The notes beneath the pieces were generated by a model. That model saw nothing but the letters and a program-made list of their open reading frames with translations, was not told the DNA's origin and did not search any database. Positions 31,730 through 40,841 of a stretch of DNA of 64,000 nucleotides are shown piece after piece. The stretch's first letter is position 1; every line of letters begins with the position of its first letter. The DNA is taken from assembly GCF_045679555.1 (NCBI RefSeq), contig NC_092100.1:31683106-31747105 (forward strand), given 5' to 3'. Source of the DNA: Salvelinus alpinus. Its lineage: Eukaryota > Chordata > Actinopteri > Salmoniformes > Salmonidae. Made by a program: the position numbers and the translations under genes.

Positions 31730-31996
31730 ATGCGGAGAGGAGACCTTGTTCCCCGGGCCTTCCAGGCCCCAGTGGATGTCCATGCTAGTGTAGATGGCCA
31801 GGTGTACATGTTCAGGAACGGCCAGCCAAATGACTCTGCAGGCTCTTCAGAGGACGAAGAGTTCAATGTGATGGCGCTTAGGCCCCGGGGGTGGCAGGAG
31901 CCGGACCAGGACGGACTGGGCAGCCTCATGCTGCTAGAGAGGGACGTATTGGTTGGGGACAACCTCAACAAACTTGCTCTGCAATATGGCTGCAAG
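31730..31996 (+). CDS. lysmd4: LYSMD4-like, coding exon 1 (residues 1-89)
   Basis: This exon encodes the N-terminal half of a LysM domain-containing type II-like membrane protein. The start is the ATG at 31730, the first in frame after the acceptor TAAAGTAG ending at 31720 and followed by MRRGDLVPRAF. Residues 24-34 (QVYMFRNGQPN), an acidic serine-rich stretch (SSEDEEF) and ALRPRG resemble vertebrate LYSMD4. The LysM domain starts near residue 67 (MLLERDVLVGDNLNKLALQY). The exon ends GGCTGCAAG before a canonical GTAAGT donor at 31997. It joins in phase 0 to 36207, giving GCK-VADIK across the junction. LYSMD3 is the nearest alternative; DNLNKLALQYGCK and the WGIQWWNAV segment of exon 2 favour LYSMD4. 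The substrate and role of vertebrate LYSMD4 are not established. Confidence 0.9.
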
Positions 31997-32679
31997 GTAA
32001 GTCCTTGAGCCCATTTATTTGTTGTCGGAAAACTGTACATAGTGTACAGTACACTTAACGTCAGACACTGTACATATAGGTAACTGCCAAAATAAAGGAA
32101 ACACCAGCATAAAGGTCTTAATAGGGAATTGGGCCACCACGAGTTGCCAGAACAGATTCAATGTGCCTTGTACAGATTCTACAAGTGTCTAGAACTCTGT
32201 TGGAGGGATGCAACACCATTCTTCCACAGAAAATTCCATAATTTAGTGTTTTGTTGATGGAAAACTCTCTCAGGTGCTGCTCCTGAATCTCCCATAAGTT
32301 TTCAATTGAGTTGAAATTTTATGACTGAGACACACACACTAGGGATGTGCATCTTTCCCTTTCAAGACCATTCAATACGTATCTATGTAGATACATTGGC
32401 TACGATAAAGGAATGAAACGTTTTACCTTGAAACAATTCGATGGGATTAGAGAACGAATCGATGCATTAACATTTGCAGAAATACATATTTTCCATTGTA
32501 AATTCAAGTCTTCTGCTGATGGAGTTCATGAGCTAGGCCTCTCTGCGCTGGATCAGTCTGTGTGAATGTAAATTATGTATGTGTATGTACTATGTAGGCA
32601 GATTAAGTGTTTGCGCTAGTAATGTATCAATATTTTTACAAATGAGCTATGACATAGCCAATGAATAGCCTATAGTGCT

Positions 32680-34045
32680 ATATCAAATTTTATTTGTCAC
32701 ATACACATGGTTAGCAGATGTTAATGCGAGTGTAGCGCAATGCTTGTGCTTCTAGTTCCGACCATGCAGTAATATCTAACAAGTAATTTAACCTAACAAT
32801 TTCACAACAACTACCTTGTAGTTGTTGTGAAAGTGTAAAGGAAGTGTAAAGGAATGAATAATAATATGTACATAAAAATATATGAATGAGCGATGACCGA
32901 ACAGCATAGGCAAGATGCAGTAGATGGTATAGAGTACAGTATATACATATGAGATGAGTAATGTAGGGTATGTAAACATTATATAAAGTGGCTAGTGTTA
33001 CATTTATTACATACATTTTTTTCATTATTAAAGTGGCTAGATATGAGTCAGTATGTTGGCAGCAGCCACTCAATGTTAGTGATGGCTGTTTAACAGTCTG
33101 ATGGCCTTGAGATAGAAGCTGTTTTTCAGTCTCTCGGTCCCCGCTTTGATGCACTTGTATGTACTGACCTCGCCTTCTGGATGATAGCGGGGAGAGCAGG
33201 CAGTGGCTCGGGTGGTTGTTGTCCTTGACGATCTTTTTGGCCTTCCTGTGACATTGGGTGGTGTAGGTGTCCTGGAGGGCAGGTAGTTTGCCCCCGGTGA
33301 TGCGTTGTGCAGACCTCACTACCCTCTGGAGAGCCTTACGGTTGTGGGCGGAGTAGTTGCCGTACCAGGCAGTGATACAGCCCGACAGGATGCTTTCGAT
33401 TGTGCATCTGTAAAAGTTTGAGTGTTTTTGGTGACAAGCCGAATTTGTTCAGCCTCCTGAAGTTGAAGAGGCGCTGCTGCGCCTTCTTCACCACGCTGTC
33501 TGTGTGGGTGGACCATTTCAGTTTGTCTGTGATGTGTATGCCGAGGAACTTAAAACTTTCCACCTTCTCCACTACTGTCCCGTCGATGTGAATAGGGGGC
33601 TGCTCCCTCAGCTGTTTCCTGAAGTCCACGATCATCTCCTTTGTTTTGTTGAAGTTGCGTGCGAGGTTATTTTCCTGGCACCACACTCCGAGGGCCCTCA
33701 CCTCCTCCCTGTAAGCCGTTTCGTCGTTGTTGGTAATCAAGCCTACCACTGTAATGTCGTCTGCAAACTTGATGATTGAGTTGTAGGCGTGCATGGCCAG
33801 GCCGTCATGGGTGAACAGGGAGTACAGGAGAGGGCTGAGAACACACCCTTGTGGGGCCCCAGTGTTGAGGATCAGTGGGGTTGAGATGTTGTTTCCCACC
33901 CTCACCACCTGGTGGCGGCCCGTCAGGAAGTCCAGGACCCAGTTGCTCAGGGCGGGGTCGAGACCCAGGGTCTCGAGCTTAATGACGAGTTTGGAGGGTA
34001 CTATGGTGTTAAATGCTGAGCTGTAGTCGATGAACAGCATATTAT
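32680..34045 (-). mobile_element. Rex-like LINE, 5' truncated
   Basis: On the minus strand it carries the reverse transcriptase palm (from about 34045), the C-terminal region and the 3' UTR. The tail ends in GACAAATAAAATTTGATA near 32680. The same 3' UTR blocks occur at 9907-10335 (+) and 55108-55660 (-). It has no endonuclease domain, so it is a 5'-truncated copy. Confidence 0.85.
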
Positions 34046-34052
34046 AGCACAA
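33336..34052 (-). pseudogene. LINE reverse transcriptase fragment
   Basis: The minus-strand frame of 238 codons reads [58 protein letters not shown] and KFADDITVV (the catalytic ADD box), then [12 protein letters not shown] and [13 protein letters not shown]. It is uninterrupted through the palm and connection but lacks the N-terminal RT motifs and the endonuclease. The C-terminal part shifts frame near 33410. As a truncated copy it cannot retrotranspose. Confidence 0.88.
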
Positions 34053-34448
34053 CTTTAGATTTCAAACCATCTCAGAATGCTTTTTACGGCTCTGACGTTT
34101 TTAGTGATGATTTCCTCTCGTTTTGACAAAATGCACTGCACCTCACAAAAAGGATTGCTGTACTTGTTATACAGGGTAGTGCTGATGATTTCATATCTAA
34201 AAATAACCATATACACTGATTGTTTAAAGCAAAACTATTTCTGATGGTGAACCGGAACAATCAAAATAAATCTATTGTACGCCCTGTTCAGCAGGTATAG
34301 CCAGATGAGTTGTCTCCGGTAGCTTACTTTTATTTCTGTAAAACAATTTTCAACAGCGTATAGTTAACAATAAATTACATAGGTTGTCACTAGGGATGCA
34401 AATTTCTGTCAATTGTTGCAGACTAACCAACCTCCATTAACCTGTTAA

Positions 34449-35408
34449 CTTCTCTAGGATATGTAGCCAGGGAAAATGTAGAGCGCCAAATTCAAAAATA
34501 TGATATAAAATCAAACTTTCATTAAATCACACATGTAAGATACCAAATTAAAGCTACACTCGTTGTGAATCCAGCCACCATGTCAGATTTCAAAAAGGCT
34601 TTTCGGCAAAAGCATAAGATGCTATTATCTGATGATAGCACAACAGTAAACAAAGAGTGTAGCATATTTCAACACTGCAGGCACGACACAACGCAGAAAT
34701 AAAATATAAATCATGCCTTTGACGAGATTCTTTTGTTGGCACTCCAATATGTCCCATAAACATCACAAATGGTCCTTTTGTTCGATTAATTCCGTCCATA
34801 TATATCCAAATTGTCCATTTATTTGGCGCGGTTGATCCAGAAGAAAAACAGTTTCCAATTTGCGCAAAGTCACTACAAAATATCTCTAAACTTTGCCAAA
34901 ACATTTCAAACTACTTTTGTAATACAACTTAAGGTATTTGTAAACGTTAATAATCGATAAAATTGAAGACGGGTCTATCTGTTTTCAATACAGGAGATCA
35001 ACAAACTAACGCTACTTTTCTAGTCTTGCGCAACTCTCAAACAGTACACAGGTGGCCTCACTTCTTCATTGCACAAAGGAATAACCTCAACCTATTTCCA
35101 AAGAGTGGTGACATCCAGTGGAAGCGGTAGGAACTGAAAACAGGGTGATTAGAAATCCAGTATTCCAATAAACTCATTGAACAGACAGTGACTTTTTTTT
35201 TTTTAATGGTTAGTCCTCGGGGTTTTGCCTGCTACATAAGTTCTGTTATACTTAGACATGATTCAAACAGTTTTAGAAACTTCAGTGTTTTCTATCCAAA
35301 TCTACTAATAATATGCATATCTTATATTCTGGGGATGAGTAGAAGGAAGTTGAAATTGGGCACGCTATTTATCCAATAATGAATTTGCTGCCCCCTATCC
35401 TAGAGAAG
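34449..35408 (-). mobile_element. TTAA-flanked non-autonomous DNA element, copy 1
   Basis: A 12-bp terminal inverted repeat (CTTCTCTAGGAT and ATCCTAGAGAAG) is bounded on both sides by TTAA (34445-34448 and 35409-35412). Read on the minus strand it has internal blocks in common with 52035-53432 and 58260-59231, for example TTGGATAGAAAACACTGAAG and TTGAATTTGGCGC. No transposase is seen. TTAA duplication suggests piggyBac-type transposition. Confidence 0.75.
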
Positions 35409-36206
35409 TTAACAAATGTCAAAATAATATTTACTTTCGACCAAGACACTGTTCCTGTTTCATGACTGAGATTTGTTAAATTCTTAAACCAATTTTAATT
35501 CTGCAAATTAACCTATAGACTGATAAGCACGACCGGCTAACCGTTAATATCCTTAGTTGGCACTCTAATAATGTCTAACATCACGCAAGCCTTTATTGCG
35601 TTGGTAAGCGTTCGAAGCTGGGCACAGTGCTCAGTTTGAGTAGGCTACTAATATTGCCTGGGGTTGTTCGGCATGCAAAATGACTTGTAGCTCAATGTCA
35701 ACACCATTATATGCAGTTTGACACTGAAGGAGAGGATGCATCAGTTGACACAGGATGAAAGGTAGGCCTGTTTTTGGAAGGTAAAAATAATGTAATATGA
35801 GCCCCCCAAAAAATGTGAACCGGTGATTCAATGCATGCAACATTTAGTTTGGGGTCCGTGGACTGATGCACTTCTATCTTTAACATTTGAATCGGGGACC
35901 ACACACACACACACACACCCTTTAAGCCCCCTATGCTCCCACTTTCAAAGTCATTGAGATCTCTTCTAGCCCTGGAAGCCAAAATAATGGGCAACTGGGC
36001 ATTTTATACATGACCCTAAGCATGATGGAATGTTAATTGCTTAATTCAGGAACCACATCTGTGTGGAAGCAACTTCTTTCAAAATATGTTTCCCTCATGT
36101 ACTCGTGTTTTCTTTATTTTGGCAGTTACCTGTATGTGTCTGCATAGGCTACTGATAATGTGTGCTCACATTATGACAATATTGACTCTCTTCTTCCTCT
36201 CAACAG

Positions 36207-36806
36207 GTGGCTGACATAAAGAGGGTGAACAACCTGATTCAGGAACAGGATATGTTTGCATTGAAATCAATCAAAATCCCTGTGAAGAAACACAGCTTAT
36301 TGACTGAGGCTAACAAAGAACACAGAACCTCAAATTCATCCACACCACCTGCTCAGCCACAGGACAGACCTACAGCCAGCTCCCCTGGTAGGCCACATCT
36401 ACAGGAGTACACTGACTTCCTCAAGGAAGTGGATCATGACATTGAGAGACTGATTCAAACCACAGATGCACAGAATGAGGTATTTTTAGAGGCCGCGGAG
36501 CAGCCACAGAATTTGGGCTACAGAGGCCAGCGCTTGACCAGCTATGGAGCAGACTGGGGCATCCAGTGGTGGAACGCTGTGGTGGCCATGCTCCTGATAG
36601 GCATTATCCTGCCTGTCTTTTATGTTGTTTATATCAAAACACAAGATACTGGAGTGCCTGCTGCTGTAGCTACCTCAAACAGCTCAGGGACAGGCCTCAT
36701 CACAGAAAGCCCTAGGAGCACTTTTAGCAGCCAGGAAAGTGTCCCTCAGTCTGAACGAACCAAAAACATAATACAGGGAAAGAATGTCTATGGACTTCAT
36801 GCTTAA
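36207..36806 (+). CDS. lysmd4: LYSMD4-like, coding exon 2 (residues 90-288)
   Basis: The acceptor TCTCAACAG ends at 36206 and the exon opens with GTG (valine), not a start codon. It completes the LysM domain with VADIKRVNNLIQEQDMFALK and SIKIPVKK (to about residue 115). A low-complexity linker follows, then FLKEVDHDIERLIQ, a segment conserved in LYSMD3 and LYSMD4, then YGADWGIQWWNAV. A transmembrane helix lies at about residues 212-232 (AVVAMLLIGIILPVFYVVY), followed by a 55-residue polar tail to the TAA at 36804. The joined length of 288 residues is close to the human protein (about 296). No signal peptide is seen, so membrane insertion by the internal helix is expected. The frame is intact, so the gene is probably functional. 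Confidence 0.92.
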   Translation: MADIKRVNNLIQEQDMFALKSIKIPVKKHSLLTEANKEHRTSNSSTPPAQPQDRPTASSPGRPHLQEYTDFLKEVDHDIERLIQTTDAQNEVFLEAAEQPQNLGYRGQRLTSYGADWGIQWWNAVVAMLLIGIILPVFYVVYIKTQDTGVPAAVATSNSSGTGLITESPRSTFSSQESVPQSERTKNIIQGKNVYGLHA

Positions 36807-37361
36807 TGTCACTTTAAATCCCAAACCAGTGTTCTGCTTAAAGGTCATCAAAGAAGTGTTGCCGTGTAACATTTCTTTACAAAAGATTGAAGTTGTAGTA
36901 TGGATTTCTGTAAGTGTTTTATCACAGACATTGGACTTCATGGTTTCAGATGTTGTGTGCCTTATTAGATGTCTCACTTATCCAGTCAGCGGTTCTTTCT
37001 TCTTTGTGCTAATTATTTTGAAGACATTTTAACATGTTTGCTGTGTGACAACCTTACAACTGCAATTGAATATGGATATTCAGTTTCGGACTTACTGCCT
37101 GTCCCAGTCTGAACTGATTGTAAAATATCTGTGTGTTTGTCCAAATGTAGTGCCATTTTATAGAGATGTTTGTTTTCTTTGCGAGGCATTGGAAAACCTC
37201 CCTGGTGTGTGAGACAGAATCTGTCTCAAATTCAATGCTTGACTGTGGGTGGGGTACAGACATGAGGTAGTCATTTAAAAAAAAATGTGTTAAACACTAT
37301 TGCACACATTGAGTTTATGCAACTTATTGTGACTTGTTAAGCAAATTTCTACTCCTGAACA
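36807..37361 (+). other. probable 3' UTR of the LYSMD4-like gene
   Basis: The sequence follows the TAA directly and is repeat-free until a Tc1 element at 37362. No clear AATAAA was found before the Tc1 (one lies at 37374 inside its terminal repeat), so the polyadenylation site is unresolved. Confidence 0.45.
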
Positions 37362-38342
37362 TACACTGAACAAAAATAAACGCAACATGTAAAGTGTTGG
37401 TCCCATGTTTCATGAGCTGAGATAAAACATCCCAGAAATTTTCCATATGCACAAAAAGCTTTTCTGTGAAAGTTTCTACACAAATGTGTTTACATCTGTT
37501 AGTGAGCATTTCTCCTACGCCAAGATAATCCATCCACATGACAGGTGTGGCATATCAAGAAGCATGATCATTACACAAGTCCACCTTGTGCTGGGGACAA
37601 AAGGCCACTCTAAAATGTGCAGTTTGTCACAATGCCACAGAAGTTAAGGGAGTGTGCAATTGGTATGCTGACTGCAGGAATGTCCACCAGAGCTGTTGCA
37701 TTTCTCTACCAAAGCCACCTCCAACGTTGGTTTAGAGAATTTTCTAGTACGTCCAACCGGCTTCACATCCGCAGACCAAGTGTATGGCGTCATGTGGGCA
37801 AGCAGAGTGCCCTATGGTGGGGTTATGGTATGGGCAGGCATAAGCTACGGACAAACAACACAATTGCATTTTGAATGCAGCGATACCGTGACGAGATCCT
37901 GAGGCCCATTGTCGTGCCATTCATTAGCCGTCATCACCTCATGTTTCAGCACAATGCACGGCCCCATGTCGCAAGGATCTGTACACAATTCCTGGAAGTT
38001 GAAAGGCCAGTTCTTCCATGGCCTGCATACTCACCCATTGAGCATGTTTAGGATACTCTGGATCTATTAGTACGACAGTGTGTTCCAGTTCCTGCTAATA
38101 TCCAGCAACTTCCCACAGCCATTGAAGAGGTGGGATAACATTCCACAGGTCACAATCAACAGCCTGATCAACTCTATGCGAAGGAGATCTTGCGCTGCAT
38201 AAGGCAAATGGTGGTCACATCAGATACTGACTGGTTTTATGTTCCACGCCCCTACCTTATTTTAAGGTATCTGACTTATATGAACTGTAACTCTGTAATA
38301 TCTTTGAAATTGTTGCATGTTGCGTTTATATTTTTCTCTATA
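37362..38342 (+). mobile_element. Tc1-like element, nearly full span, decayed
   Basis: The left end TACACTGAACAAAAATAAAC and GCAACATGT is mirrored at the right by GCATGTTGCGTTTATATTTT. The last ten bases on the right have diverged. Transposase remnants occur in shifting frames: VAFLYQSHLQRWF, FISRHHLMFQHNARPHVARI and LPWPAYSPIEHV. Stops and an internal deletion between the N-terminal and catalytic regions make it inactive. Confidence 0.8.
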
Positions 38343-38344
38343 TT

Positions 38345-38548
38345 TAGGCTTGCCATAAAGTGGTTGAATACTTATTGACTTGACATTTCAGCTGTTCATT
38401 TATTAATTTAAAAACATTCTTCACTTTACATTATGGGCTATTGTGGGTAGGCCATGGACAATCTCAATTTAATCATTTTTTACATTCAAGCTGTAACAAC
38501 AAATGTGGAAAAAGTTGAGGTGCGCAAATGCTTTCTAAAGGCACTGTA
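38345..38548 (+). mobile_element. Tc1-like right end
   Basis: AAAGTGGTTGAATACTTATT and ACATTATGGGCTATTGTGGG, then CAAATGCTTTCTAAAGGCAC and TGTA, form the right terminus of the family whose left ends resemble 22539. It begins 3 bp after the preceding Tc1 copy, so two Tc1 remnants lie back to back. Confidence 0.75.
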
Positions 38549-40439
38549 TAAGCACCCACCAAAAAGCAAAGCTGCCATTTATATTTAGTCACAATCCATT
38601 TCAATCAGGTGCTTTCACTCTTTGTGCCAATCAGTTAATGTTACTCCTGGAAAAATGTAGCCTGATATTGCTATTGTCTTTGTTCCATTTAAATCCAAAA
38701 CAACAGTGTGAATATGTGAAGGCATTAATTACACAGGTTATTAACAACTTTTGAGTTAATATTAAACAGTTTTATACATTTTAAATAGGAAAAAAACTTC
38801 ATTTGGTGTTTTATTGAAGCATTTATTTGTGGATTTAAAAATAGTACATACCTTCAATAGTTTTCCGGGATGAAAAATGCATTTACTTTAAGACAAAAGC
38901 ACAGTAGGACTTCAGAGTATTGTATTTGATTCAGGTTGGGCCTTCTTCAAACCCTTTAAAAAAACTGAAATCTTGACATTTTAAAGCAAGTTTGTTGCAA
39001 TTTGAAGGACTTTGAAGGATTAATCCCCTCTATTGCAAAAAATGTTTGTAAGCCTACAGAAAAATAAATATGTCCAGTGATACATATATCAACTATACAG
39101 TATGTACATGTGTAGTCATTTTAATTCCACTCTGCTTTAGTGAATTCTCTAACCTATAGATCAGTGTTTCCAACTCGAGTACCACCAACAGCACACATTT
39201 TTGTTGTAGCCCCAGACAAACTTGCGTTGAGTCAGGTGTGCTTGTCTGGGGCTACAACAAAAATTATAATGACACAGCGAAAACAGGTTGACATTTTTAC
39301 ATAAGTATTCAGACCCTTTGCTATGAGACTCAATTGAGCTTGGGTGCATCCGGTTTCCATTGATCATCCTTGACTGGAGTTGGGAAACACTGCTGTAGAT
39401 AACGCAGGAGAGATGGGGGTTGCAGTTGAGCTCTATTTATGACACCCCAACCCCTGAATAAAGCAGACCCCATCTATACTGTCTGGGTTGAGAGTCAATA
39501 GAGTGAAAAGATTCATAGACAACTCCAAGCGCTGCAGCTTTAAGAAGTTTGCACACTTGAGCAGTTGGCAGTGGGCCACGTAAACAGCCCTAATACTTTT
39601 TCCAAGAGGCTTTCAGTGCTCATCTCTGGCACATTGGCCACCGACTCTCACTGACCTTCCTGTCACTGTCTACAGTTCCGCAGAGCTTCCACCAGGAGAC
39701 AGTGTTGCCCTTAAATGAAAAAGGCGACATCTCGTGATAATTTTTCACTCAAGGTATGTTTCTCGCTTTAATTTGCCCCAGAAGCGAAAACATAACTCAG
39801 TTTCCAGTCTTTCTCTGGTGAAATGTATGCCTGATTCTGAGGGACTCCATATCTGACAGATTTCAGTGAGTAAACTGACAAAATTAAACCCAAGGCTTTG
39901 TATTGTGGGTTCCATTTGAATCCCCGCTGATCATTTAGGGAAAGACCAACAAATCCAAAGACTTAACAGAAGGTACGAACAATTAACTCTTTCCCTCTCT
40001 GTGTTAGGTAAGGCCTGTTTCGGTTGGGAAAACCAGGGTTTTGATTTTCCTCAACTCCCCAGGGGCTTTGGCAGACACATTGTAATTTGTAGTGCAATTT
40101 CCAGCAGGGTTTGTTTTGCAGGTGCCTGAGAATGAATGCAGGGCATGTTGGGGAATGAGACAAGCAATTTTCTGTCTGCGGGCTGTGAATATGAGCATTG
40201 TTGCACAGTGGCAGGTAGGTGGCTACAGTATACACTATGTTTGGGGCAGGACCAATGGAAGGGAGGTATTGTATGGAAATACTTTTGTGCCTTTATTAAG
40301 CAAAACAATTGAATTTGAGTATTGAAAAATATATATTTAAAAGGAAATCACTAACTCAAAGTCAATACCCAAGTATTGAGAGCAAAATAAATAAGAAAAT
40401 ACTTTGAGATGCAATAACAAATGAATGAGAAAAGTGTAT
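38549..40439. other. intergenic stretch with a hairpin and a Tc1 scrap
   Basis: No gene is supported. A perfect 23-bp inverted repeat lies at 39197-39264. AAGTATTCAGACCCTTTGCT at about 39303 is a Tc1 fragment matching 17140 (39290-39372). The remaining sequence, including 40000-40320, shows only overlapping chance frames. Confidence 0.4.
39197..39264. repeat. perfect 23-bp inverted repeat
   Basis: 39197-39219 (starting ATTTTTGTTGTAGCCCCAGA) and 39242-39264 are exact reverse complements around a 22-nt loop. The flanks do not continue the pairing. Confidence 0.92.
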
Positions 40440-40841
40440 TGACCTGGCTAGATCATAAAATAACTTATGTCCAGACAGAGGATTGCGCTTACGAATTCCC
40501 GGTTTATTAACCCAACACAGGCTACTGTTCGGCCATAGCCCACGCCATATAAATCAAGGATCACAGTATAAAACAGTGACCATCTCTTGTTAAGACAAAA
40601 CATAAGAGAGAACAATGGCTAAGCATGGTCTTAAACTTGCAGTGCTCCACCCCCTGCCAAACCCTCCCTCCTGCTGCTCCACCAACCACAAGGATGCCCG
40701 GCACATTCCAGGCATTCCCGTGGTTAGCAGATAGCAGGTTGACTGGCATGTCAAAACCCTGCAAACACTGGGTACTGGTAAGTACGACAACAAACGAAAA
40801 GCATAACTCATAACACACAGCGGTCTGTGCGGGTCGCTACA
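40440..40841 (-). repeat. Ty3/gypsy 3' LTR (approximate)
   Basis: On the minus strand a G run (GTGGGGGGGCTG) precedes TGTAGCGACCCGCACAGACC at 40841, as a polypurine tract precedes a 3' LTR. The unit is taken to end near 40440 at GATCTAGCCAGGTCA, giving about 400 bp with TG...CA ends. The left edge is uncertain because no second LTR is available. Confidence 0.6.

Larger units (their letters stand above)
32075..36134. mobile_element. Tc1-like terminal inverted repeats about 4 kb apart, with nested insertions
   Basis: The left end (32075 on) reads TATAGGTAACTGCCAAAATA and AAGGAAACAC. The right end (to 36134) reads GTGTTTTCTTTATTTTGGCA and GTTACCTGTA. These are inverted copies with about two mismatches, each bounded by TA. 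Further family sequence follows inside the left end (GGGCCACCACGAGTTGCCAG) and precedes the right end (AACCACATCTGTGTGGAAGC). Between them are a LINE (32680-34045), a TTAA-flanked element (34449-35408) and unassigned sequence. No transposase core remains. All of it lies in the second intron of the LYSMD4-like gene. Confidence 0.8.

Noticed and set aside
32347..32565. A 72-codon plus-strand ORF in intron 2 as an extra LYSMD4 exon
   Set aside because: It falls inside decayed transposon sequence, and the exon junction at 31996 to 36207 already gives a complete LysM domain.
36207..36806. The second LYSMD4-like exon as a complete gene starting at its first codon
   Set aside because: The first codon is GTG directly after a splice acceptor, and the first half of the LysM domain lies in the upstream exon.
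40092..40325. Plus- and minus-strand frames at 39963-40325 as a gene
   Set aside because: Four overlapping frames on both strands show no family motif or splice context.
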